From assembly GCA_030220185.1 (NCBI GenBank), contig JASPKZ010005707.1, forward strand, positions 186,001-250,000: a stretch of 64,000 bases of DNA, given 5' to 3'. Position numbers and translations under genes: made by a program. The notes beneath the pieces were generated by a model, which worked only from the letters and a program-made list of their open reading frames with translations, was not told the origin of the DNA and did no database searches. Positions 54,357 through 64,000 of this stretch are shown piece after piece. The number at the start of each line of letters is the position of its first letter. Position 1 is the first letter of the stretch. Origin of the DNA: Diploptera punctata (lineage: Eukaryota > Arthropoda > Insecta > Blattodea > Blaberidae).

Positions 54357-55335
54357 AATAAAATACGCATTTTCTAAAATATATATTACAGGATTTAGTA
54401 AGGCCGTTTCTAACTGTGGGATTTTATATGAATTTGGGTCATTTCAGGATGACATAAACTGCAAAATTCGTGTACTCAAGTACCGATTGCGGCTAATCCA
54501 AGGTGAACAAACAATGCTCAGGGCAATTTGTTACGACCACCAAATTAGGAACGCAAATGTGAAATTCTGGGCAGACGAGGTTAGGAGAGAACTCCAAAAG
54601 ATTGGGATGGGTTGGGAAAAAGAGACGGAAAATCGCAATAATGTGTGGAGAAAAATAAGGAGGTACTTAGATATTAAAAAAAGAAAAAAACATTTTGGCC
54701 GAATGTGCGGGAAAAGATCACTATTTTTACAAAAAGACCTAAAACAAGTTTGGGGAAAAGAATCTTATATACTCAACCTAGGATTTAAAGAGATCAGGGC
54801 TTGCTTAGTTCAGGTTAGGGGCATGGAAATTTTTAAAAATTAGCGATGATCACGACATGCGAATATGTCCAATGTGCGGGAGCTTTGAAGACGAGATACA
54901 TATATTAGGAAAATGTAACGATTTGGAACATTGGAGGCGTGAGTTATTACCGGAAAGATTTCTAAATTCAAACCGTGAAAGATTGGCATGCTATGAATTA
55001 TTGGTAAGCCCAGAAAATAGGATAAACGTGGGTAGATTTCTGGACAAAACGCGAAAAATAAGAACAACACTCATTCAGGAATAAATAAATATGTTAACAA
55101 ATTGTAATACCATTAATTCTTAATAATTCTACATAACTAAGTTAATGTATAATGTAATTGTATTGATATCTAATTGTAATATTATTGTGTTTTCTTTTTT
55201 TAAGTATATTATTACCAAACATCAACTTATTGTAACGGACTGTCAACAGCACGTACGGCTTACTGCCCGTGTGACCCATATTTGTAAATAACATTGTATG
55301 TATCTTACTTTTAGTCTAATAAAGTCCTTATGTAT
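54010..55335 (+). mobile_element. LINE group F, C-terminal part and 3' end, interrupted
   Basis: TLETMYGAMVRPVMDYGSEI then WGFQ at 54030-54100; a LINE E tail is inserted (54125-54365); the protein resumes with LKYRLRLIQGEQTMLRAICY and, after a frameshift at 54843, ends RICPMCGSFEDEIHILGKCN, a CxxC...H...C zinc knuckle typical of non-LTR C-termini. 3' end ccgtgtgacccatatttgta. Confidence 0.85.
54125..54365 (+). mobile_element. LINE group E 3' tail inserted in LINE F
   Basis: ggtgagtggaagagaaggcc, then catggccttaactccaccag and (AAAT)n. Preceded by two near-repeats tttttttgtattcatatgta. Confidence 0.8.
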
Positions 55336-55339
55336 GTAG

Positions 55340-55795
55340 ATTTTAAGTCCTAAACATGGTTTCCTTAGTAATGATGTAAAGTCTCGACATATCACATTTA
55401 TAGCACGTAAGAAAGCTAACATCTCTAATACGAGACCTCTGGGTAAAATTTGAAATACACCTCCAATAGCATGTGAGCATCACTAAATAGAATACTAACT
55501 CTGCACACAATAATCTATCTGAGGTTTTAAGCTGCTGAAATGAATTTGCAAATATTTTATGAAGAAATTCTATGATGTGCTTGCTCTTGGGGAAATTTGA
55601 AATATTTTTGAGAAATTACCTGCAGAAGCGGGCGTACCATGTTGCGGTAGATTGGATGCACAGAACTGATAGCAAGAGATGGTCACAAGTTGTTTTATAC
55701 GCGAGAGGGCCCCTCCCCAAGGGGGATGCGGGTACACTGGCGTACATCATGTTTAACGAATTGAACCAATTTCAAATCTTGTTTTTCTTCATTTC
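55340..55795. other. No gene identified
   Basis: 55620-55740 is less AT-rich but not recognised. Confidence 0.35.
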
Positions 55796-55799
55796 TATA

Positions 55800-56112
55800 G
55801 ATTGTTGTAATAAATCCTCTGGAACAAGTAACAAATTTTAATTATTTGGGTTGTAATTTTACTATAAACACAAAAACTGAAAGAGACGTAAATATGAAAC
55901 TGTCAAGATTTCAAATGATATGCGGAACTATATAAAACATTAAAGAACAAAACAAGAAGAGGTACTAGATTGAATTTTTATAAAACATTGGCAGTTCCTG
56001 CATTACTTTATGGGAGTGAAACTTTGGTAATGACCAAAAAATTACAAAGTAAAATACAAAGCGTAGAATTGAACTTCCTTAGAAGAACAAAAGGCTGCAC
56101 AAGAATGAATCA
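55800..56112 (+). mobile_element. LINE fragment (group B-like)
   Basis: gtaacaaattttaattattt (VTNFNYLG), agttcctgcattactttatg (VPALLYGSE), gaattgaacttccttagaag (ELNFLRR). Broken frames. Confidence 0.7.
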
Positions 56113-56114
56113 TT

Positions 56115-56345
56115 TCTTCTTTCTGGTCGGTTGCCATTGATATAGTTGTTTCGGCCATGGCTCATCTTCCATTCTTAAAACATGTCCTAACCACTTTAAT
56201 TCCTTCTCCAATTCTTTGAATTATGCTTTTTCTGCTACCATTATGTTTCCAATTTCCTTATTTGTGACATGTTCTAGTTTTGACTTTCTGGCACTTCTGC
56301 GTAAATAATCCATTTCTAGAGCTATTAGTCTATTCTTGTAGTACT
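56115..56345 (-). mobile_element. LINE group C fragment
   Basis: Minus strand has the LEMDYLRRSARKSKLEHV region (ctggcacttctgcgtaaata). Abuts the opposite-sense copy to its left. Confidence 0.75.
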
Positions 56346-56394
56346 TATTGATTGTCCGTATAAAATATTGTATGCTATTGAATTATATGTATAA

Positions 56395-56640
56395 TATACT
56401 TACTTACTTACTCACTGGCACTATCGAACCCATAGGTTCATAGCTGCGAGGACATAAGCTCCCCATACATCCCTATCCTGATCTAATGCTTTCCAATCAT
56501 TCCCTGTATAATCTACTTGCCTCAAATCATAGTTAATGTTATTCTCCCACCTCATTCTTGATCTACCAACTGGGCGTTTTCCCCCTGCTTTCCCACAAGA
56601 AGCTTCCATGCACGTCTTTCATTCCCGATACGTGCAACGT
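56395..56640 (-). mobile_element. LINE group A 3' fragment
   Basis: Ends with AAMNLWVR-stop; starts near KRPVGRSRMRWENN. Inverted relative to the next copy 70 bp away. Confidence 0.88.
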
Positions 56641-56708
56641 ATATTTGGAGTAATATTTTTAATGTTGTGATAATGATAAATATTATGAAAGAGTAATATT
56701 AAAATTAT

Positions 56709-57317
56709 CAATAATCACAAATAGGAATGAGATGCAAAGAGAAATTAAACATAGGCTCAATTCTGGAAATGCATGCTATTATGCATTGCAGAGACTTTTG
56801 ATGTCCCAACTCCTTTCAAAAAACGTTAAGCTGAAAATATATAAAACTATTATTCTACCAGTTATATTATATGGATGCGAAACCTGGACTCTTACTTTAA
56901 GGGAGGAGGGGAGATTGCGAGTATTTGAGAATAAAGTTCTTAGGAAAATTTTTGGACCAAAGAGAGATGAACAGACAGGTGAATGGAGAAGACTTCATAA
57001 CAATGAACTACATGGTCTTTATAGGAAGCCAGATATAATAAGAACAGTTAAGTCTCGTAGACTGCGATGGGCAGGACATGTTGCACGTATGGGGAATGAA
57101 AGACGTGCATGGAAGCTTCTTGTAGGAAAGCCAGAGGGAAAACGCCCAGTTGGTAGACCAAGAATGAGGTGGGAGAACAACATTAACTATGATTTGAGGG
57201 AAGTAGATTATACAGGGAATGATTGGAAAGCATTAGCTCAGGATAGGGATGTATGGAGAGCTTATGTCCGCGCGGCCATGAACCTTCGGGTTCGATAGTG
57301 CCAGTGAGTTAGTTAGT
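56709..57317 (+). mobile_element. LINE group A, young copy with 15-bp TSD
   Basis: Flanked by taatattaaaattat at 56694-56708 and 57318-57332. Open for 188 codons from MQREIKHRLNSGNACYYALQ to AAMNLRVR-stop with the complete family 3' end. Confidence 0.95.
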
Positions 57318-57332
57318 TAATATTAAAATTAT

Positions 57333-58060
57333 GGTACGATATTAGCAATCATTTTAATAATTTCAAGACACAGAGTTTGCAGATATAAATTACTTAAGAT
57401 TGTGTCAAATTACGTTAAAAATACAGTAATAACTTACTTTTACATGATTTTGTTTTCTTTGCGGTCCGAAACACTTGAATTGACGGGCACTAGAAAGTAT
57501 TGCTTCGCCAATTTAATGGTTAAGTAAGTGCTAATAGGAACAATATCAAGCAACTGTAAATATTAATCATAACTTGTTAGTTCCAAGAGGAACTTAAGTA
57601 TAATTAACAGAGAGCATTGTTTGAAATGCAAATAACAACCACAACTAAATAGAACAATTTAGCGTCACAACAACTCAAAATTATAATTTAAGGAATCGAA
57701 AATAGAAAAATAATTTCACACTTTAGAACTAGTAAAGAACACTATAAATTCATAGTCAGGAACATCAACGCACATAAAATCATAGAGATGTTTTAATATT
57801 GCTAAACCAAAGCATGTAGTACTGCAGCAAACTGTAGTGGAGCATGCTGTCATATTAAGACTAAAAAAAAAAGAAAAAAGAGTTTGCAGATAGAACATTG
57901 GACCTTTATTTGAGGGTAGTTACGAATATATGAAATAAGCAGTCGTGATTGCAGGAAAAATCACTTGGGGTACCCTGTAGAAATAAGTTTGTTCAGAAAC
58001 AATCAGTAACGTTATTGTTATTATAACTGGACAACTGTAGAGAATAATATTTTTTAAGAA
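57333..58060. other. Mostly unassigned; partial piggyBac-like MITE
   Basis: 57455-57523 resembles the right half of 5372-5591. The rest shows no coding signal. Confidence 0.4.
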
Positions 58061-58069
58061 AAAGCAAAA

Positions 58070-58520
58070 GGAATCAAATACTTGGAATTTTTGTTAACAG
58101 ATCAAAACTTTACACGTAACAGAAATAAAATGCTGAATTGTAGCAGTAAATCCGTGTTAATATAGATTTTAATGTCATTGTATTCTAGAATCTCAGGATT
58201 AGAATTTATAAAACTATAATCTTGCCTGTAGCACCCATTGGGTGTCAAACATTGCCAGTTATATTAAGGGCGATAAATTAGCTGAAAAACCTTACTTTTT
58301 GCAGACGACCAAGTTCTAATATCTAGCTCAGAAGATGGTCTACAGAAATCGCTTTCAATTAAATAACATTATACAGAATTATAATTTTAAAATATCAATA
58401 AGTAAAACGAAAATCTTAGCTTTTAAGGGATCAGATACCGCGAGAGCTAAAATAATTCTGGAGAAGAAACCCATTGAACAAGTGAACCATTTTAAATACA
58501 TGGGTAATGAAATATTGCAA
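58070..58520 (+). mobile_element. LINE RT fragment, old
   Basis: cttactttttgcagacgacc (LLFADDQ), ataagtaaaacgaaaatctt (ISKTKIL), gaacaagtgaaccattttaa (EQVNHFKYMG). Many frame breaks. Confidence 0.75.
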
Positions 58521-59340
58521 AGGTATGGGGATCCCAATAGGCAATAGATTTTTGCTGACATTACAATTTGCCGATGATCAACTGGTTTTAGCGCAAGACA
58601 ATTTTGATATGGAATTCATGATGAAAAGGTTGAAAAGCACATATGAATCATGGGGTCTCACAGTAAATTTACAAAAAACAGAATATCTGGCAATAAATAG
58701 CAATGAAAGAGAAAACTTAGTATTGGAAGATGGAATCCAAATAAAGCAAGTGAAACAAACTAAATATTTGGGAATGATTATGGATAACATCGAAGGTATA
58801 GGCAAAGAGAACATAAAACATAGAATTGAATTGAGTAGCAAAATAATATCATCATTAAATTCCATATGGTGGGATAAGCATATTTGGAAAGACACAATAA
58901 AATATATTGGTAAAACATTGGTGGAATCTGTTGCAATGTACGGAAGTGAGGTATGGACAATCAATAAGTACTACAAGAATAGACTAATAGCTCTAGAAAT
59001 GGATTATTTACGAAGAAGTGCCAGAAAGTCTAAATTAGAACGTGTCACAAATAAGGAAATTAGAAACAAAATGGAAGCAGAAGAAAGCATAATTGAAAGA
59101 ATTGAGGAAAAGGAATTAAAGTGGTTAGGACATGTTTTAAGAATGGAAGATGAGCGATGGCCGAAGCAACTATATGAATGGCATCCTAACAGAAAGAAGA
59201 AAAGAGGAAGACCAATGTTAACATGGAAGGAAAACATGAAGACAGTAATGCAAGCTAGAGGGCTAAGCATCGAAGATGCCCAAGACCGTAGGCTTTGGAG
59301 GTTTGGCACGGGAAGACGGCAGCAGCTGTAAAAACCCGAA
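58521..59340 (+). mobile_element. LINE group C, longest copy
   Basis: Open for about 270 codons: LLTLQFADDQLVLAQDNFDM, LTVNLQKTEYLAINSNE, QTKYLGMIMDNIEGIGKENI, ALEMDYLRRSARKSKLERVT, EKELKWLGHVLRMEDERWPK, KKRGRPMLTWKENM, ending RLWRFGTGRRQQL-stop and a GATA-type tail. Truncated in the RT palm. Confidence 0.93.
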
Positions 59341-59359
59341 GATAGAGAGATAGATAGGT

Positions 59360-60000
59360 TATGAAATATTCTATTTTAAAAATGAAGATCCGTTTAACAA
59401 ACTTAATAAATTTAATTATATATGCGGCACAATTGAAAGAATAATATTTAAAAACACAAGAATGGAAACAAAACTAAAATTTTATAAAGTAGTGACAGTC
59501 CCCTTACTATTGTCCATCCATAGTAATTCTGCTCGAAGGTAGGTCCTTCACTACAATCATAGCATTTTCATGCTATGCTTGCAGCTTTACTAGGGAATTG
59601 TGTAGGTGTGGTAGCTTCCCGTTGCTTTATGGTAGTAAATTTTGGGTTTTAACTAAAAGAGAAGAGAATATCATAGAAGCAGCTGAAATGAGATTTCTGA
59701 GAAGTGTGGCTGGTTGCAAACTTCTAGATAAAAGAAGAAGTGAAGATATTAGAAATGAGCTAAATATTTTTAAACTTTTAGATAAATAAAAGAATCTAGA
59801 CAAAACTGTAAACAACATGTCCAAAGAATGAAAGATGATCGTATTCCAAAAATTATACTTAATTACAAACCAAGAGGAGACAGGAATGTTGGTAGACCGA
59901 AAAAGAGATGGACTCAACTTTTTGAATGAGAATCTATGAGACCGGAACAAGCCACATGGGCTTAATCCGTGATTGTTGATGATGATGATGATGATGAAAC
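59360..60000 (+). mobile_element. LINE group B-like, split by a SINE tail
   Basis: NYICGTIERIIFKNTRMETK then VVTVPLL; after the insert YGSKFWVLTKREEN, AEMRFLRSVAGCKLLDKRRS, VGRPKKRWTQL and (GAT)n. Confidence 0.85.
59511..59627 (-). mobile_element. SINE tail-B, 5'-truncated, inside the LINE
   Basis: tccatccatagtaattctgc ... gtggtagcttcccgttgctt. It separates VPLL from YGSKFW. Confidence 0.85.
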
Positions 60001-60059
60001 TAGCTGAAAATGTTCGAAAATACGATCCTAAGCTAAATATTCGATCCTACTCGGGAGGT

Positions 60060-60310
60060 TTACAATGAGGAACACTATAAATTATATCTTTGTCCAAATA
60101 TATTATAAAGGATTATGAAGTCTAGGAGATTGAGATAGATCATGTTGCTCTAATAGGTGACGCTATAGGTAATAAAAAATGTTGGGTTCCGTTGGGGTGA
60201 TAACCATAAGGAAGGTCAAAGAGCAGGGGCGAGAATAACATTCGGATGGACCTCAGACAATCAGAAATGTGAACTAGAAGCAATTACCAGAGCATATGGA
60301 CCGATGATTG
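60060..60310 (+). mobile_element. Old LINE group A fragment
   Basis: gggcgagaataacattcgga and accagagcatatggaccg recall the GRPRMRWENN...AQDRDVW region. Confidence 0.4.
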
Positions 60311-60485
60311 GCCTGTGAATATTGAATTGATCCTACGAATTTCATAAGACATTGGATTAGAAAGTTAGAAATGAAAATTCGACTGAGTGGTATATACAAG
60401 AATATATTGTTTTTTTTATTTTTCTCTTTTTTTATGCTCGTTTTTTGGCTCCCTTCCTTACAAGTATAGTCTCAAAAGATGAAAT

Positions 60486-60487
<2 letters not shown>

Positions 60488-60531
<44 letters not shown>
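60488..60531. repeat. (AAT)n microsatellite
   Basis: About 14 triplets. Confidence 0.95.
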
Positions 60532-60532
<1 letters not shown>

Positions 60533-60544
60533 GTAATAACTAAC

Positions 60545-61240
60545 TCTAACTCACTGGCACTATCGAACCCGTAGGTTCATGGTCGCGATGATATAAGCTC
60601 TCCATACATCCCTATCCTGACCTAATGTTTTCCAATCATTCCCTGTATAATTCACTTCCCTCAAATCATAGTTAATGCTATTCTCCCACCTCATTCTCGG
60701 TCTACCAACTGGGCGTTTTCCCTCTGGTTTTCCTACAAGAAGCTTCCATGCAAGTCTTTCATTCCCCCATCCGTGCCACATGTCCTGCGCATCGCAGTCT
60801 AAGAGACTTAATTGTTCTTATTATATCTGGCTTCCTATGAAGACCATGTAATTCACTTTTATGCAGTCTTCTCCATTCACCTGTCTGTTCATCTCTCTTT
60901 GGTCCAAAAATGTTCCTAAGAACTTTATTCTCAAATACTTGTAATCTGCTTTCCTCCCTTAAAGTAAGAGTCCATGTTTCGCACGCATATAATATAACTG
61001 GTAGAATAATAGTTTTATATAATTTCAGTTTAACGTTTTTTGAAAGGAGTTGGGGCATCAAGAGTCTCTGTAATGCATAATAGCACACATTTCCAGAATT
61101 GAGCCTATGTTTCATTTCCTTGTGCATCTCATTCCTGTTTGTGATTATTGTTCCTAGGTATTTGAATTCAGCCACTTCTCCAAAATTACCCTCATTTGTC
61201 ATTATCTGTCCATTTCCATTATATAATGAATTTCTAACTA
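60545..61240 (-). mobile_element. LINE group A copy
   Basis: Minus strand: MTNEGNFGEVAEFKYLGTII, YACETWTLTLREESR (Gly of YGCET changed), FGPKRDEQTGEWRRLHKSEL, GRPRMRWENSINYDL. One frameshift at 60770. Confidence 0.93.
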
Positions 61241-61244
61241 ATAA

Positions 61245-61815
61245 TAATATAATGTATTTTTTTTATTTCAGTTGTCTTTATCCTTTTTGTTTATCGGTCA
61301 TACAGCGCGTAGATCGTTCGACGTTTACTATTAGCCTGTTCAAGTCTATTGCTCTGTATATTCATATTATGCCAATGCAATTGATATTTTTTTAATTAAT
61401 TATGAAATGATTATGAAATGTGAAATGGAAAGTAGTGCTGGTATTGGAATTCTAACGAGAATTAGCTTCAGGGCTGAGAAAAATGAGAAAACAAAATTCC
61501 AGTGAGATTGGACGTCACTGATGTTACATACGTCTGATTTGTTGCTAATGGTTCGGTCACACATTTCGCATTACGACTCTGTAAAACATGGCTTAGTTAA
61601 TGGGCAACAATTTTACATTTCAATGACGCTGTGATATTTTTCTTCAGCCAAAACAAAATGTTAATGAAAATTGAGGTAGAAAGAGGTTTACCCAACTTTA
61701 GTAAGTGAAATATTGCAACGTGGGATGTAACTTGACAGGAAAACTACATTAGGAAGGAAGCAAACGATCGAAACTGGTTGATTTTAATGATTTCAAAAAC
61801 AATTATTGGTATTTA
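61245..61815. other. No gene identified
   Basis: No frame or partner seen. Confidence 0.4.
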
Positions 61816-61819
61816 GTTA

Positions 61820-62069
61820 CCATTACTGTAACAGACATAAGATACCATTACTGTAACAGACATAAGATACCATTACTGTAACAGACATAAGATACCATTA
61901 CTGTAACAGACATAAGATACCATTACTGTAACAGACATAAGATACCATTACTGTAACAGACATAAGATACCATTACTGTAACAGACATAAGATACCATTA
62001 CTGTAACAGACATAAGATACCATTACTGTAACAGACATAAGATACCATTACTGTAACAGACATAAGATA
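61820..62069. repeat. Perfect 25-bp minisatellite, ten copies
   Basis: Unit begins ccattactgtaacagacat and repeats every 25 bases with no change that I can see. Confidence 0.97.
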
Positions 62070-62210
62070 ATTGGCATGCAAATAATTTTTCACAAGAAGA
62101 GACAGTCAACATTATCAATGTACTGTGTAATAAATGTTCTAATATTACCTTTATTTTAATTACACAGCTATATATTTTAGTAAAACTAAATACATGAAAA
62201 TATTTATATT

Positions 62211-62425
62211 AATTAAATAAAAATAAAACGTAGTTTTATTTGATTTTCATATTTATTATATAATTCAGTGACAGCTGTTTCTTCAGACCTGACGAAGGTA
62301 CAGTGTACCGAAACAGCTGTCACTGAATTATGTAATAAATATGAAAATCAAATAAAACTATGTTTTATTTTTATTTAATTAATAAATATGGATTTTCATC
62401 AAGTAAACACCAACTCAATTGATTA
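62211..62425. mobile_element. PLE-A inverted arm pair, shortened centre
   Basis: Left arm breaks inside the hammerhead region (cagctgtttcttcagacc), right arm is complete from 62289. Extension atggattttcatcaagtaaa at 62388. Possible TSD aaaatattyat at 62197-62207 and 62426-62436. Confidence 0.82.
62289..62321 (+). ncRNA. Hammerhead-like core with C at the free position
   Basis: CTGACGA instead of CTGAAGA; only the unconstrained N7 of CUGANGA differs. Stem II and GAAA are intact. Confidence 0.55.
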
Positions 62426-62533
62426 TAAAATATTCATAGCTGCGTGTATACTAAATTATAAATGTTTTAAACCAGATCATTTTAAGAGATTAAAAATATT
62501 TTTATGGCACGTTTTCCTACTTGATGATAATGA

Positions 62534-62871
62534 TCCATCCATATTAATTCCGCCCGAAGGCAAATCCTTCACTGCAATCATAGCATTTTCATGCTATGCT
62601 TTCAGCTTTACTAGCGAATTGTAGGTGTGGTAGCTTCCCGTTGCTTTCCACACCGGTCAAGGATGATGATGATGATGATGATAATGATAAGGATGATGAT
62701 GGCCATATGATTTCGGGGACCGTTTGGCCTTAAAGTTTTCCTGTCATTTGTGTTACAGGTGAGGAAAAACCCCGATAAAAACCTCACCCTGAAAAACTGC
62801 TCCGACCGGGGATCGAACCCGGGCCCGCTGCATGGCAAGGCAACACGCTACCTCAAGACCACAGCGGTGGA
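62534..62871 (-). mobile_element. tRNA-derived SINE, full tail-B form
   Basis: Head at 62871 with box A and box B (ggttcgatccc) intact; tail B at 62534-62660. Confidence 0.9.
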
Positions 62872-62999
62872 CTATGAATATATAATTATATAAATAAAAT
62901 TTAGTTATTTCTCTGGTGAACCTCTTGTTCCCATTTTTAGCCAGTCCATACATGCGGAATTTCCAACGCAAGATAATTATTAGTTGACATTCTTTAATT

Positions 63000-63215
63000 T
63001 TCAAATTCTGGTACAGATATGTTGATGACATAATTGATATAGTTAATCATAAACATATGGATGATGCTTTCAAATTATTTAGCATTCAAAGTCAAACTAT
63101 AAATTTCACTATGGAAATGGAAATAAATAGAAAAATAGCATTGTTATATGTAAATTTAAGAAAGAATGAAATAAATAAGATAGATTTTCGAGTATACAGA
63201 ATGAAGAGACATATT
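63000..63215 (+). mobile_element. Penelope-like RT fragment
   Basis: Encodes FWYRYVDDIIDIVNHKHMDD, then IQSQTINFTMEMEINRKIAL and VYRMKRH. YVDD is the catalytic box and the FTMExE...VYRK order is that of PLE reverse transcriptases. Truncated on both sides. Confidence 0.75.
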
Positions 63216-63539
63216 GATAACTACAATGATGATGATGATAATAATAATAAAAATAATAATAATAATAATAAAATAATAAAATTGCTATTTAAATGGCAGA
63301 GTTGCAGTCTTAGGGTTTTATCTTCTATTCAATGAATAAAATAAGGTAAAATATGTGTTTATAGACTGAAATCAACTATTAAACAGATACCACACATTAA
63401 TAACATAAAAATACACTTAAAATAAATACATCATTTTGAAATACTACAATAGTTATAACTTCATAATTAACTCCATGGCGCATTAGGTCTAGCCGTTGGT
63501 CCTCCCAGCCGGCTGCCGCTCTTATATTCACATAGATAT

Positions 63540-63744
63540 TTTGGCCGAATATACAGGAAAACGCTCACGGTGTTTACAAAGAGACCTAAAACTCGTTTGG
63601 GGAAAATAATCTTACATACTCAACCTAGGATTTAAAGAGAGATCAGGGCTTGCTTGGTTTAGGTTAGGGACATGGAAATTTATAAAAATTAGCGACGATC
63701 ACGATATGCGAATATGTCCAATGTGCGGGAACTTTGAAGATGAT
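63540..63744 (+). mobile_element. LINE group F fragment
   Basis: Matches 54700-54905 to MRICPMCGNFEDDIH, then cut by the LINE A at 63745. Confidence 0.85.
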
Positions 63745-63991
63745 ATACATACTTACTTACTTACTCACTGGCGCTATCGAACCCGTAGGTTCATGGCCGC
63801 GCGGACATAAGCTCTCCATACATCGCTATCCTGAGCTAATGCTTTCCAATAATTTCCTGTATAATCTACTTCGCTCAAATCATAGTTAATGTTATTCTCC
63901 CACCTCATTCTTGGTTTACCAACTGGCCGTTTCCCTCTGGCTTCCCTACAAGAAGCTTCCATGCAAGTCTTTCAGTCCCCATACGTGCAAA
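63745..63991 (-). mobile_element. LINE group A 3' fragment inserted in LINE F
   Basis: 3' end cttacttacttactcactgg at 63748; ends 5'-truncated near 63991. Confidence 0.9.
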
Positions 63992-64000
63992 GCACTAAGA

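Noticed and set aside
61820..62069. CRISPR-like regular repeat
   Set aside because: Units abut with no spacers, and the context is a eukaryotic genome; it is a minisatellite.

Overview
The window is eukaryotic nuclear DNA, AT-rich, with almost no intact genes and dense layers of mobile elements. An arthropod is indicated by an exon of a chitin-binding R&R (RR) cuticle protein. A cockroach-type host (Blattodea) is my inference: a short AT-rich patch at 27136-28480 looks like two joined gene fragments from a Bacteroidetes-type bacterium, as expected if a Blattabacterium-like endosymbiont had donated DNA to the nucleus. No species was assigned by any search.

Host coding signal is sparse. (1) 1585-1885 (+) is a GC-rich internal exon of unknown identity. 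(2) 11858-12227 (+) is a terminal exon resembling the C-terminus of SINA/SIAH-like proteins, with a poly(A) signal. (3) On the minus strand, 33477-33584 (signal-peptide exon) and 25508-25680 (RR chitin-binding exon) fit one cuticle-protein gene with a 7.8-kb intron full of transposons. Everything else that looks coding belongs to mobile elements or is decayed.

Retroelements dominate. LINE group A (conserved C-terminal GPKRDEQTGEW motif) occurs about ten times, several copies with clear target-site duplications (TSDs). Related endonuclease/RT LINEs (groups B, C, D), a jockey/CR1-like LINE with (ATT)n tails (E) and a LINE with a C-terminal zinc knuckle (F) fill most of the rest. Penelope-like elements (PLEs) are present as RT and GIY-YIG pieces and as many short inverted-arm units whose arms carry hammerhead-ribozyme-like cores. 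A tRNA-derived SINE family shares one head but has at least three different tails. DNA transposons include a full-length but broken Tc1/mariner-superfamily element (5900-7450), two internally deleted relatives, a piggyBac-like MITE, a pogo-like remnant expanded into a 144-bp satellite, and other TIR repeats.

Layout: 0-4.7 kb, LINE fragments around the orphan exon; 4.7-12.4 kb, PLE foldback, MITE, mariner-type transposon, TIR element, pogo satellite, SINA-like exon; 12.4-20.5 kb, RTE-like remnant, tRNA-headed repeats, SINEs, nested LINE, hairpin element, PLE; 20.5-33.6 kb, cuticle-gene exons and intron with LINEs, SINEs, MITEs and the bacterial mosaic; 33.6-44.8 kb, LINEs A/E/F and a PLE; 44.8-46.1 kb, a PLE with a tRNA-headed array nested inside, both bounded by TSDs; 46.1-64 kb, more LINEs, PLE arms, SINEs and a perfect 25-bp minisatellite. 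The elements are parasites and passengers rather than a cooperating pathway. What can be read is their insertion order, from nested TSDs.
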